Positions 1-8,742 of a DNA stretch of 64,000 nt are shown here, in pieces; position 1 is the first letter of the stretch; each line of letters begins with the position of its first letter. The notes beneath the pieces are model-generated. The model worked only from the letters and a program-made list of their open reading frames with translations. It had not been told where the DNA came from and did no database searches. This DNA is from an uncultured Bacteroidales bacterium (GTDB lineage: Bacteria > Bacteroidota > Bacteroidia > Bacteroidales > ML635J-15). Both the position numbers and the translations under genes were made by a program. The stretch lies in the NCBI GenBank assembly GCA_937899245.1, contig CALDKB010000053.1:1-64000 (forward strand), given 5' to 3'.

Positions 1-1
1 C

Positions 2-295
2 AACTTGAAGAAGTCTAACTTGTTATACGAAGAAATCGATCGTAACTCTATGTTCCGTGGTACAGTTGAATGCAAGGAAGACCGTTCTATCATGAACCAC
101 TGCTGGGTAATGGCAGAAGGTCGTGAAGCTCTTCAGGACACTTTCATGGCATTTGCTAAGGAACGTGGTATGGTTGGTATCAAGGGTCACCGTTCTGTTG
201 GTGGTTTCCGTGCTTCTCTCTACAATGCTTGTACAATCGAAGCTGTTGAAGCTTTGGTATCTTGCATGCAGGATTTCGAAAAGCAGTACAAATAA
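2..295 (+). CDS. serC: Phosphoserine aminotransferase, C-terminal part
   Basis: Only the last ~97 codons are in the window; the reading frame is open from the first bases and its start lies upstream. The enzyme is PLP-dependent and makes 3-phosphoserine from 3-phosphohydroxypyruvate in serine biosynthesis. The segment IKGHRSVGGFRASLYNA near the end matches the conserved C-terminal SerC block that contributes to substrate phosphate binding. The PLP lysine is outside the window. The gene ends in TAA and is followed by a bidirectional terminator. Confidence 0.93.
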   Translation, partial: NLKKSNLLYEEIDRNSMFRGTVECKEDRSIMNHCWVMAEGREALQDTFMAFAKERGMVGIKGHRSVGGFRASLYNACTIEAVEALVSCMQDFEKQYK

Positions 296-318
296 TTTGT
301 ACCAAGCATATAATAAAA

Positions 319-345
319 AAGGTCACCAATCGGTGGCCTTTTTTG
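319..345. terminator. Bidirectional Rho-independent terminator
   Basis: A 9-bp stem (AAGGTCACC with GGTGGCCTT, one G-U pair) has a 4-nt loop. It is flanked by an A-run on the left and a T-run on the right. It lies between convergent serC and the acetyltransferase gene, so it can serve both. Confidence 0.8.
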
Positions 346-349
346 TTGC

Positions 350-988
350 TTATAGCCGTTTTTTGATTTCGTTTTTTACTTTATCAATGTCGCTGTCGGT
401 TAAAATAGGAATTAAAGAGTTTATTTCTTCAATACTTTTGTTCCACCATTGCCATCTTTGCAACAATCCAATCATTTCCTCGTCAAATCTTTTTCGAATC
501 TGTCTTGCTGGATTTCCTACTACAATAGAGTATGGTTCCACATTGCTTCCAACTACGCTATTTGCACCAATTATTGCACCATTGCCAATATGTACGCCAG
601 GCAAAATTACGGCATTTTGACCTATCCATACGTCATTGCCAATGATTGTGTCGCCTTTTATTGGTAGCTCTTCGACTTTGGGCGACTGCATATTCCAACC
701 TTCGAGTGTGTAGAAGGGAAATGTACTTACGGAGTTCATCTGGTGATTGGCACCATTCATTACAAATTCAACGCCTGCGGCAATCTGGCAAAATTTACCA
801 ATGATTAACTTGTCGCCAATGAAGACATAGAGATGTGTTACATGACTTTCGAATTCGCTGTCGGCAATATAAGTGAAGTCTCCGACAATTATGTTAGGGT
901 TATTGATTGTCGGCTTGACATATATTTCATTGTCGTAATTGGCAATAGGGTGGATTGTGTTAGGATCGGGTCGTTTCATATTTCTCAT
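350..988 (-). CDS. Vat/CatB-type xenobiotic O-acetyltransferase
   Basis: This 212-residue protein has a left-handed beta-helix built from hexapeptide repeats (for example IGNDVWIGQNAVILPGVHIG). It matches the family of streptogramin A acetyltransferases (Vat) and CatB-type chloramphenicol acetyltransferases. The motif MNGANHQM holds the histidine (residue 82 from this start) that corresponds to the catalytic base of Vat enzymes, and the following GDTIIGNDVWIG block is also typical. Family members acetylate a hydroxyl on a drug or sugar-like acceptor using acetyl-CoA in the cytoplasm. Drug specificity cannot be read from sequence; a housekeeping or sugar acceptor is possible. A start three codons later (979) is equally plausible. 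The gene stands alone, convergent with serC. Confidence 0.82.
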   Translation of the reverse strand: MRNMKRPDPNTIHPIANYDNEIYVKPTINNPNIIVGDFTYIADSEFESHVTHLYVFIGDKLIIGKFCQIAAGVEFVMNGANHQMNSVSTFPFYTLEGWNMQSPKVEELPIKGDTIIGNDVWIGQNAVILPGVHIGNGAIIGANSVVGSNVEPYSIVVGNPARQIRKRFDEEMIGLLQRWQWWNKSIEEINSLIPILTDSDIDKVKNEIKKRL

Positions 989-1094
989 TTATGCAATGTT
1001 AAATATTTTTTGCCATTTATATGTTTTGTGGTGCAACATGTGATTTGGGTGGAAGATTTTTACAAAATAAATTCGTTAGTTAAAATAGAAATGT

Positions 1095-1102
1095 TATTTT
1101 TG
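1095..1102 (+). promoter_or_regulatory. Bacteroidota -7 element for tRNA-Glu
   Basis: TATTTTTG fits TAnnTTTG and ends about 20 nt before the tRNA 5' end. Confidence 0.55.
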
Positions 1103-1121
1103 CACTCCCAAAATTAACGAT

Positions 1122-1193
1122 GACGGATTCGTCTAACGGTTAGGACGGCAGCCTCTCACGCTGCAAATAAGAGTTCGATTCTCTTATCCGTTG
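1122..1193 (+). tRNA. tRNA-Glu (anticodon CTC)
   Basis: A 72-nt cloverleaf is visible. The acceptor stem is GACGGAT with ATCCGTT (G-U at the first pair). The anticodon stem is GCAGC/GCTGC with loop CTCTCAC, giving anticodon CTC (codon GAG, Glu). The T arm is AAGAG-TTCGATT-CTCTT. CCA is not encoded, and the discriminator is G1193. Confidence 0.93.
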
Positions 1194-1197
1194 CAAT

Positions 1198-1227
1198 AAA
1201 GAACGTTCAAAAGGCGTTCTTTTTTTG
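1198..1227 (+). terminator. Terminator after tRNA-Glu
   Basis: The stem AAAGAACG pairs with CGTTCTTT around a 9-nt loop and runs into a T-tract. It may also act on the convergent yqaA-like gene. Confidence 0.7.
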
Positions 1228-1245
1228 TGTCTAGTTGTGTAATTC

Positions 1246-1713
1246 CTAACCAACAATAAAGTTCACGAATTTCTCGCCAACGGTAATATACAAAACATTC
1301 CACAGTACAAACCTAGTTGCACGTCCAACGAACATCCAGAATGCGGTTTTCTTTGGCGAAACCTTGTAGAATCCGAGAGCTATTGCAAAAATATCACCGA
1401 CTATTGGTAACCATGCAAAAAAGGAAAGGACCTGTCCGTATTTGTCGATGTGTGGCTTCTGACGCTCCAGTTTTTCAGGAGTAACCTTGAATTTCTTTTC
1501 TATGCGTTCGAGGTTGCCGGCATATCCAATCCCGTAGCTTGTCATTCCTCCAGCCCAGTTGCCGATGGTTGCTACAAGCAGACAAATCCACATATTGTAG
1601 CCAAAAGCCAACATTGCGAAATATATTGCATCAGAACTGAAAGGTATAATTGTAGAAGCGGCAAATGAGCCGAGAAAAAGTCCGAGGTAGCCGAGGTTGA
1701 TGAGAGTTTGCAA
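1246..1713 (-). CDS. YqaA-family membrane protein (DedA-like/VTT)
   Basis: The 155-residue integral membrane protein has about four hydrophobic segments. The N-terminal motif PFSSDAIYFAM and the central G-x-G-x-x-x-Y pattern (TSYGIGYAG) are seen in the YqaA branch of the DedA/SNARE-associated (VTT) family. The wider family contains lipid scramblases or transporters; no substrate can be assigned here. The conserved basic/proline stretch W-L-P-I-V-G-D-x-F near residue 102 matches the family. It lies 177 bp downstream of typA on the same strand, with a TCAAAC-rich spacer between. Confidence 0.8.
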   Translation of the reverse strand: MQTLINLGYLGLFLGSFAASTIIPFSSDAIYFAMLAFGYNMWICLLVATIGNWAGGMTSYGIGYAGNLERIEKKFKVTPEKLERQKPHIDKYGQVLSFFAWLPIVGDIFAIALGFYKVSPKKTAFWMFVGRATRFVLWNVLYITVGEKFVNFIVG

Positions 1714-1812
1714 GAGGTTGATGTATTAATGTTTTATATGTGTACTGTTTCTATGTTTATAGAATTTTATCCAGATATATTTTGTGTCTACATCAAGCTT
1801 ACAGCGTAGCAA

Positions 1813-1870
1813 TCAAACAACATCAAACCGCGCAGCGTCAAACGTGCAACGTTCAAACAGCTTCAAACAG
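1813..1870. repeat. TCAAAC-unit intergenic repeat
   Basis: Five copies of TCAAAC (AAAC starting at 1815, 1825, 1840, 1855 and 1865) occur at 10, 15, 15 and 10-bp intervals between typA and the yqaA-like gene. They resemble the units at 13220 and 63666, but face away from the only downstream gene. Confidence 0.6.
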
Positions 1871-1890
1871 CGTCAGCCATTGAACAGCGT

Positions 1891-3711
1891 CTATTCTTCT
1901 TCGATTCCCTTGTCTCTAGCAGCACGCTTTCTGTCGAGCTGGTTGAGGATAATCTTTCTCAAGCGCATCGATTTCGGTGTAACTTCAATCATTTCGTCCT
2001 CGTTGATGTATTCCATTGCTTCTTCGAGAGAGAAACGAACAGGCGGTGCAATCTGAACCTTTTCGTCGGAACCGGCAGCACGGACATTCGATAGTTTCTT
2101 GGTCTTTGTGACGTTTACACCTATATCATTATAGCGGGTATTTTCACCGATAATTTGACCTTCGTAAACATCTTCGCCAGGATAGATGAAAAATTTTCCA
2201 CGATCCTGAAGTTTGTCGATAGAGTAGGGGATTGCTTGTCCGGTTTCTATTGCGATAAGAGAGCCATTTCTGTGAATTCCAAGATCGCCCTTCCAAGGTT
2301 CGAAAGCATCGAAACGGTGAGACATAACAGCTTCACCTTCGGTTGCAGTAAGAAGAATGTTTCTCATACCCATAAGTCCGCGCGACGGAATGCGGAAGTC
2401 AAGGTTGCTGCGGTCGTTGCGGCTTTCGATGTTTACAATTTCGCCCTTACGTTGGGTAACGATTTCGATAACCTTACCAGAGAAATTGTCTGGGACCTGA
2501 ACTGTAAGTTCTTCTATAGGTTCGCATTTCTGACCGTTTATTTCCTTGATGATAACGCGTGGCTGGCCAAGTTGAAGTTCGAAACCTTCGCGGCGCATGG
2601 TTTCAACCAAAATTGATAAGTGAAGAACGCCACGTCCAAAAACTGTAAATTTATCTGCAGAATCGGTATCTTCAACGCGAAGAGCAAGGTTCTTTTCTGT
2701 TTCCTTGTAAAGTCTGTCGCGCAATTGACGTGAGGTTACATATTTGCCTTCGCGACCGAAGAAAGGAGAGTCGTTGCTAGCGAAAAGCATGCTCATCGTC
2801 GGTTCGTCGACCTTAATCGTGCTCAACGGTTCCGGTTCAAGATTGTCGCAAACGGTGTCGCCGATGTCAAAATTGTCAAGGCCAAGCAATGCGCAAATTT
2901 CGCCCGGATAAATAGGCTCTTTTGTCTTTTCCTTGGCAAGACCTTCGAAGCGGTAAAGTTCCTTGATGGTTGACTTTATGATAGTTCCATCGTTCTTGGC
3001 TACCGAAACAATATCTCCGGCCTTAATGCTACCGCGAGTTACCTTGCCGATTGCGATACGGCCAGTGTACGAAGAGTAGTCGAGGCTTGTGATACGCATC
3101 TGAAGAGAACCTTCGGGATATGTCTGAGGCTTTATTGTGTCGAGGATTACATCTAGAAGATAAGAAACATCGGTAGTCGGGTTCTTGAAGTCGGGACCCA
3201 TCCAGCTCTGCTTTGCCGATCCGTAAACTACAGGGAAGTCGAGCTGATCGTCGGTAGCATCAAGACTGCACATAAGTTCGAAAACCTTTTCTACGGTTTC
3301 TTCAGGAGTGCAGTTCGGCTTGTCGACCTTGTTGATGACAACAATAGGCTTCAATCCAAGTTCCAATGCCTTTTGCAAAACGAAACGCGTCTGCGGCATA
3401 GGACCCTCGAAAGCATCTACGATAAGCAAAACGCCGTCGGCCATGTTTAAAACACGTTCAACTTCGCCACCGAAATCAGAGTGGCCAGGGGTGTCGATGA
3501 TGTTGATTTTTGTACCCTTGTAACGAACAGAAACGTTCTTCGAAAGAATGGTAATGCCTCTTTCGCGTTCGAGCTCATTGTTGTCAAGTATTAATTCACC
3601 AACTTTCTGGTTGTCTCTGAAAAGTTTTCCCTGGTATAGAATTCTATCGACTAGTGTTGTCTTTCCGTGGTCTACGTGTGCGATAATCGCGATGTTTCTG
3701 ATGTCTTCCAT
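1891..3711 (-). CDS. typA: Ribosome-associated GTPase TypA/BipA
   Basis: The 606-residue translational GTPase has the usual length. G1 is AHVDHGKTT (residues 11-19), G3 is DTPGH and G4 is NKVD, followed by EF-G-like domains III and V and the BipA-specific C-terminal domain. BipA binds the 70S ribosome and assists 50S assembly and growth under stress or at low temperature. The start follows a clear -7 element by about 20 nt. The gene is monocistronic or leads into the yqaA-like gene. Confidence 0.97.
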   Translation of the reverse strand: MEDIRNIAIIAHVDHGKTTLVDRILYQGKLFRDNQKVGELILDNNELERERGITILSKNVSVRYKGTKINIIDTPGHSDFGGEVERVLNMADGVLLIVDAFEGPMPQTRFVLQKALELGLKPIVVINKVDKPNCTPEETVEKVFELMCSLDATDDQLDFPVVYGSAKQSWMGPDFKNPTTDVSYLLDVILDTIKPQTYPEGSLQMRITSLDYSSYTGRIAIGKVTRGSIKAGDIVSVAKNDGTIIKSTIKELYRFEGLAKEKTKEPIYPGEICALLGLDNFDIGDTVCDNLEPEPLSTIKVDEPTMSMLFASNDSPFFGREGKYVTSRQLRDRLYKETEKNLALRVEDTDSADKFTVFGRGVLHLSILVETMRREGFELQLGQPRVIIKEINGQKCEPIEELTVQVPDNFSGKVIEIVTQRKGEIVNIESRNDRSNLDFRIPSRGLMGMRNILLTATEGEAVMSHRFDAFEPWKGDLGIHRNGSLIAIETGQAIPYSIDKLQDRGKFFIYPGEDVYEGQIIGENTRYNDIGVNVTKTKKLSNVRAAGSDEKVQIAPPVRFSLEEAMEYINEDEMIEVTPKSMRLRKIILNQLDRKRAARDKGIEEE

Positions 3712-3731
3712 TGACTTAAATTTTTAGGGTG

Positions 3732-3739
3732 CAAAATTA
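3732..3739 (-). promoter_or_regulatory. -7 element for typA
   Basis: TAATTTTG on the minus strand lies 20 nt before the typA start codon. Confidence 0.7.
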
Positions 3740-4146
3740 TAAAAAAAATCGTAAAATTGTTCATGTTTTTTGCAGATTGGCTAACCGGCAGAGCGGCGGC
3801 AGGCTTGCCGGCTTACCAAGTATTAATTCGTTTACTGAGCTTTAGTCGAAGTGGCGGTTAACGTAATGATTTTTTTAGCTCAGCAAAATCTTCAATGTCG
3901 ATGCAAACCGGTGTCAATAAGCTTGTTAAAATTGCCAGTGCGCAGCCCGAATGTTCGTGCAAATCGAATACAATCAAACTTGTTTGAACTGTTGAGGTGA
4001 TGCAGAACGTCACTTAAAGTACATCATTGTTGATAGCTAATAAATCCTCAAATTCTCTAATCGTCAAATTTTCAAACTATTCTCAATTGTTAATAAGCGG
4101 TTAGTTACTTGTGAAGATAAGCATGTCATCCACAAAAAAAATCCTG
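3740..4146. other. Divergent intergenic region, typA/fsa
   Basis: No gene is seen in about 400 bp between divergent promoters. It contains a G+C-rich imperfect hairpin around 3790-3815 and a perfect dyad TCAAAC-TT-GTTTGA at 3974-3987 that could bind a dimeric regulator. The dyad half-site is the same hexamer as in the TCAAAC repeats elsewhere. Confidence 0.45.
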
Positions 4147-4154
4147 TAATTTTG
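4147..4154 (+). promoter_or_regulatory. -7 element for the fsa operon
   Basis: TAATTTTG lies 21 nt upstream of the ATG at 4176. This excludes an upstream in-frame start at 4152, which would fall inside the promoter. Confidence 0.7.
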
Positions 4155-4175
4155 TGTCAACAATTTAATTATACT

Positions 4176-4832
4176 ATGAAGTTTTTTATTGATACAGCAA
4201 ATCTAGATCAGATTAGAGAAGCTCAGGCATTGGGCGTTTTGGACGGTGTAACAACAAACCCATCGTTGATGGCAAAGGAAGGTATTGCCGGTAAGGAAAA
4301 CATTATGAATCACTATCTTGAAATTTGCAAGATTGTTGATGGTGATGTTAGTGCCGAAGTTATCAGCACCGATTTTGAAGGTATTATCCGTGAAGGTGAA
4401 GAACTTGCAGCTTTGCACCCACAGATAGTTGTTAAAGTTCCGATTATCAAGGACGGAATTAAGGCAATAAAGTATTTCTCAGAAAAGGGAATCCGAACAA
4501 ACTGCACATTGGTATTCAGTGTTGGCCAGGCATTGTTGGCTGCAAAGGCTGGAGCAACTTATGTTTCTCCTTTCATCGGCCGTCTTGACGATAACTGCAC
4601 TGATGGCCTGCAGCTTATTGGCGACATCGTTGACATGTATCAGCGTTATGGTTTCAAGACTCAGGTTCTTGCAGCTTCTGTTCGCCACACAATGCACATC
4701 ATCGGCAGCATGGAAATGGGTGCCGACGTTGCGACATGCCCGTTGAGTGCTATTCTTGGACTTTTGAAGCACCCGCTTACCGATGCTGGTTTGCAGAAGT
4801 TCTTGGAAGATTACCACAAGCTAAACAAGTAG
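4176..4832 (+). CDS. fsa: Fructose-6-phosphate aldolase / small transaldolase
   Basis: The 218-residue TalC/FSA-type protein begins MKFFIDTANL. It has the block GVTTNPSLM, the Schiff-base lysine in VVKVPI (Lys87) and the C-terminal H-P-L-T-D-x-G-x-x-x-F pattern. It is a cytoplasmic class I aldolase-fold enzyme acting on fructose-6-phosphate or transaldolase substrates. Family members of this length cannot be split into aldolase or transaldolase by sequence alone. The next gene starts immediately after its TAG. Confidence 0.9.
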   Translation: MKFFIDTANLDQIREAQALGVLDGVTTNPSLMAKEGIAGKENIMNHYLEICKIVDGDVSAEVISTDFEGIIREGEELAALHPQIVVKVPIIKDGIKAIKYFSEKGIRTNCTLVFSVGQALLAAKAGATYVSPFIGRLDDNCTDGLQLIGDIVDMYQRYGFKTQVLAASVRHTMHIIGSMEMGADVATCPLSAILGLLKHPLTDAGLQKFLEDYHKLNK

Positions 4833-5453
4833 ATGTCTGTTCTTATAAGAATACATCCCGACAATCCTGCCGAGCGAACTGTTCGGCAGGCAGTCGAGAT
4901 TTTGCGTAACGGCGGCATAATAATTTACCCGACAGATACGGTTTATGGACTCGGGTGCGATATCACCAAGCCAAAGGCGGTGGAACGTGTGGCTCAACTT
5001 AAGGGCGTTAAGGTTGAAAAGGCAAATTTTTCATTTATTTGTCAAGATATGAGCCATTTGTCCGATTATACCAAGCCAATAGACAATTCGGTGTTTAAGA
5101 TGATGAAACGTAATTTGCCTGGTCCTTTTACCTTCATCCTTGAAGCCAACAGTAATGTTCCTAAAATATTGAAACAGAATAGGAAAACGGTCGGAATTAG
5201 AATTCCTAACAATAAGATTATAATCGAGATAGTCAAAATGCTTGGCAATCCAATTCTGACAACTTCCCTGAAGATTGACGATGACATTATCGAATATCCG
5301 ACAGATCCGGAATTAATATATGAGGAATATAAGAACAGGGTTGATGCTGTTATCGATGGAGGTCCTGGCGGACTTGTAGCATCGACAGTGGTAGACTGTT
5401 CCGGCGATACCATTGAGATTCTTAGAATGGGAAGCGTGGAACCAGATTTGTAA
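4833..5453 (+). CDS. YrdC/Sua5/YciO-family threonylcarbamoyl-AMP synthase-like protein
   Basis: The 206-residue single-domain YrdC-fold protein has the motifs PTDTVYGLGCD, SFICQDMSHLS and LPGPFTFIL. The TTSLK sequence resembles the YciO branch more than TsaC. TsaC members make threonylcarbamoyl-AMP for t6A tRNA modification; YciO proteins keep the fold with weaker activity. Its ATG abuts the fsa stop codon, so the two genes are probably translationally coupled. A strong terminator follows. Confidence 0.88.
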   Translation: MSVLIRIHPDNPAERTVRQAVEILRNGGIIIYPTDTVYGLGCDITKPKAVERVAQLKGVKVEKANFSFICQDMSHLSDYTKPIDNSVFKMMKRNLPGPFTFILEANSNVPKILKQNRKTVGIRIPNNKIIIEIVKMLGNPILTTSLKIDDDIIEYPTDPELIYEEYKNRVDAVIDGGPGGLVASTVVDCSGDTIEILRMGSVEPDL

Positions 5454-5474
5454 AAATGTTAAAAAAAACTAAAC

Positions 5475-5503
5475 GCATATGATTGTCATATGCTTTTTTT
5501 TTT
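5475..5503 (+). terminator. Terminator of the fsa operon
   Basis: A perfect 8-bp stem GCATATGA/TCATATGC with a 3-nt loop is followed by ten T residues. An ATG inside this hairpin is in frame with the next gene but cannot be its start. Confidence 0.88.
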
Positions 5504-5535
5504 GTTTTTTTGTAAAAATAAAAATATTTTTTGAT

Positions 5536-8500
5536 ATGATACGTAAATTATTGCAAGTGTCGGCCGCTGCTTTCATGCTGATTGTGGTTGCTAATCAGGT
5601 TATGGCTGAAGCTGGCGATGTTGTTGTAACAACTAGCAGTCGTGAGGTGAATATGTGTGTGGGGGAAACACAAAACCTTAAGGTTTTTGTCGTTGATACC
5701 CTTGGTGAAATTACCGATTTCCACTTTCAGTGGTTTTATAGTCCAACCGCAATTTTGACAACAGACGAAGGTTGGGTTGAGGTAACTGGTGCAACTGAAG
5801 ATACTTTGCAGCTCGCCAATGTTGTTGCAGAAAACTCATTGGGTAATGCCGGATACTATTATTGTAAGGCATTGTTCGGATTTGGATATTTAAGTTTCGT
5901 GAAGTCTGAACGTATTCTTGTCAATGTGGTTGCTGCGGCTCCAACAATTGGAAGTGTTCAGGCTCCATCAACCGTATGTGAAGGCGCTCCACTGAATTTC
6001 TCGGCACAGGGGCTCCAAAATGCTTCGATACGTTATTGGTACCATGGTTCCGATTTCGCAGCCAATGGTAATGAGTATAATGTTTCAGCAGTTTCGCTAA
6101 GCGATGCTGGCGAATATACCTTTGTGGCATCAAATGTTTGTGGCGAAGTTTCATACGGACCATTTAGCTTGGAGGTTATTGAACTGCCGCGTATTACTAC
6201 TCAACCTCGTCCTGCAGGTATTTGTGAAGGCGAAGACTTGCATTTTATCGTTCATGCAACTGGTGATGACTTGCAGTATCAGTGGTACTATAACAATGCT
6301 CCATATCCGTCAACTAACGGAACGGATACTAATGATACTTTAACGATAGAACAGGCTGAGCATGATTCTGAATTTTATTCAAATTTCTTCTATGTTCAGG
6401 TTTCGAATACTTGTGCAACATTAACGTCCAATAGTGTTGGTACTATCGTTAGCGAAATGCCAAATGTTGTCGGTAATCCTTTGCCTGATAATGTATGTGC
6501 CGGTACCGAAATCGTTCTTACTGCCGATGCAACAACAGCTTACCCAACCGATACAATAGCTTACCAGTGGTTCCTTAATGGCGAACCGGTTGAGAATTCA
6601 AATACAAATAGGTTGACTTTTGCTATGGACTCGGCTCACATGGGAGAATGGTACTGCGAATTTACAAATGGTTGCGGAAGTGTGCAAAGTGCTTCTGCTC
6701 AGGTGCTCGTAAAGATGCCTCCGGTTGTCGAAACACAGCCAATTAGCATTTCTGTATGTGAAGGCGATATGGCTCAGTTGCAGGCAAAAATTACTGGTAT
6801 TGAGCCGATGACCTACACTTGGTTGAAAGATAATGGTGACGGCCAGGATTTTTCAGACGTTAGTATGCAGAATGTTTCAGGAATTCATTCGAGTATATTG
6901 GTGGCAGACCCTGCTTCTGAAATTCATGAGCATTTTTATTTCTGCTATGCTACTAATGAATGTGGTTCTGTTCGTACAGATACAGTATATTTGACAGTAA
7001 ATCAGCATATTCAGGTATATCCTGCATTGGCATCGTCATTTACGGCATGTGAGGGCGCTGATACTACTATAAGTATAGCAAATAATGTTTATGAAGGTTC
7101 TACATTACTTGAGGCAAGTGATTTTGAATCGGAGGGTGTTACATTTGAATGGCATCGTCAGGGAAGTACGGAAATCGTTTCTGCTGAGCCGGAACTTCAT
7201 TTTTCCGATTTGCAAGATACGGATCAGGGATATTATGTATGCGACGTTACAAATTCATGTGGAACAACTACCAACGGACCAATTTTCGTTAGCGTAATAG
7301 CTTCTCCGCGTATAACAGTTCAGCCTCAGGATCTTGATGTTTGTACAGGAGGTTCTTTGACATTGTCGTTGTCGGCCGAGGGCGATAACATTCGTTATTC
7401 ATGGTATCGCAATGGCGAATATCTTGGTAATAACAGCCCAACATATACAGCACCTACGGTTGCTTCAGATTATGCAGGTCAGTATAATTGTGTGATTGCA
7501 TCGGAACTCGGTTGCCCGACAGCATATTCAGATACAGTTACTGTTGTTGTTGGCACAACACCGGCAATTTCATGGCAGCCAACTCCTGCTGTTATGGCAC
7601 TTTGCGAGGGCGAAGCATACGACTTGACTATGACTGCTACTGGTGATGGCATTCATTATCAGTGGTATAACAATGGTAACCCGTTGGCAGGTCAGACAAC
7701 TTCCAACTTGCACATTGAAAATGTAACAAGAAGCAATGATGGCGTTTTCTACTGCATCGTGTCTAACGCATGTGATGATGTTGCTTCTAATCAGGCACAT
7801 TTGACAGTAAACAATGCTCCGGATATGACATTGGGACCGGACTTGAATCCGTGTCGTGGCGAATCTGTTGTTCTAGGACCTCAGGGTGATGACGTTTACG
7901 GACATTATTCATGGAATTTCGGAACTTATGGATACCAGGCTACATTATCCACAAATCTTAGCGGCACATATATTCTCGAAGTTTCCGATTCTGCTCACGG
8001 CAATTGTGTTGCACGCGATACCATTCGTGTAACTTTCCACGATTACTTCGACATCGCTTTTGACGAAACTCCTATTGTAACTTGTGGCGCTTTTGAACTT
8101 AATGCTGGCGAAGGTGCTGCAGAATATCAGTGGAGCACAACCGACATTTCAAGTTCTATTCTTGTCGGAATGACAGGAGTTTATACCGTAACTGTAGATG
8201 GAGACGGATATGGTTGTACTACATCAGCTTCGGTAAGCGTAACAATCAGCGATGCAATAACAATTGATCTTGGTAGCGATATTGTAGCTTCTGAAGATAC
8301 TGTTCTGGAAATAGGAGTGCCAGCCGTATTTGAAGCATATCGTTGGAACACTGGCTTTACAGGCCCGAAGTTAACTGTTGATGGTGCCGACTATGGCGTT
8401 GGTAATCATACTTTCTGGATTGAAGTAACTAGTGGCGGATGTTATGCTACTGATACAATCATGGTAACATTCCTTGAGGATAATTTCGTTGAGGAGTCGG

Positions 8501-8742
8501 AAATGCCACAACTTAACATTTTCCCGAACCCGGCAAGTGATTATGTAAATATTGCTTCTGAAAATGGTGTCATGTCTGAAATTCAGGTTTATGACCTTTC
8601 CGGAAGACTAGTATTGGTTGAAAATCCAAATGCCGAATATGCTACGATGAATATAAATGCTCTCGTTGATGCTACTTATTTTGTCAGAATTATATATGCA
8701 GATGGTAAGGCAGGCGTTAGCAAGCTTGTAATTCAAAAATAA
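5536..8742 (+). CDS. Secreted Ig-repeat protein with type A T9SS sorting domain
   Basis: The ~1068-residue surface protein has a signal peptide of ~25 residues (hydrophobic core, then MAEA). About eight Ig-like repeats span residues ~30-780, each with a cysteine motif such as V-C-E-G followed by a Y-Q-W-Y strand and a D-x-G-x-Y-x-C strand. Further beta-rich repeats with WNTG/WSTT motifs follow. The last ~75 residues begin LNIFPNPASDYVNI and end in a basic strand, the hallmark of the type A T9SS C-terminal domain that is cleaved after export. The paired cysteines suggest disulfides at the cell surface. It is likely an adhesin or matrix protein. The start at 5536 was chosen because the earlier in-frame ATG lies in the preceding terminator. 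The stop overlaps the ftsX start (TAATG). Confidence 0.88.
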   Translation: MIRKLLQVSAAAFMLIVVANQVMAEAGDVVVTTSSREVNMCVGETQNLKVFVVDTLGEITDFHFQWFYSPTAILTTDEGWVEVTGATEDTLQLANVVAENSLGNAGYYYCKALFGFGYLSFVKSERILVNVVAAAPTIGSVQAPSTVCEGAPLNFSAQGLQNASIRYWYHGSDFAANGNEYNVSAVSLSDAGEYTFVASNVCGEVSYGPFSLEVIELPRITTQPRPAGICEGEDLHFIVHATGDDLQYQWYYNNAPYPSTNGTDTNDTLTIEQAEHDSEFYSNFFYVQVSNTCATLTSNSVGTIVSEMPNVVGNPLPDNVCAGTEIVLTADATTAYPTDTIAYQWFLNGEPVENSNTNRLTFAMDSAHMGEWYCEFTNGCGSVQSASAQVLVKMPPVVETQPISISVCEGDMAQLQAKITGIEPMTYTWLKDNGDGQDFSDVSMQNVSGIHSSILVADPASEIHEHFYFCYATNECGSVRTDTVYLTVNQHIQVYPALASSFTACEGADTTISIANNVYEGSTLLEASDFESEGVTFEWHRQGSTEIVSAEPELHFSDLQDTDQGYYVCDVTNSCGTTTNGPIFVSVIASPRITVQPQDLDVCTGGSLTLSLSAEGDNIRYSWYRNGEYLGNNSPTYTAPTVASDYAGQYNCVIASELGCPTAYSDTVTVVVGTTPAISWQPTPAVMALCEGEAYDLTMTATGDGIHYQWYNNGNPLAGQTTSNLHIENVTRSNDGVFYCIVSNACDDVASNQAHLTVNNAPDMTLGPDLNPCRGESVVLGPQGDDVYGHYSWNFGTYGYQATLSTNLSGTYILEVSDSAHGNCVARDTIRVTFHDYFDIAFDETPIVTCGAFELNAGEGAAEYQWSTTDISSSILVGMTGVYTVTVDGDGYGCTTSASVSVTISDAITIDLGSDIVASEDTVLEIGVPAVFEAYRWNTGFTGPKLTVDGADYGVGNHTFWIEVTSGGCYATDTIMVTFLEDNFVEESEMPQLNIFPNPASDYVNIASENGVMSEIQVYDLSGRLVLVENPNAEYATMNINALVDATYFVRIIYADGKAGVSKLVIQK

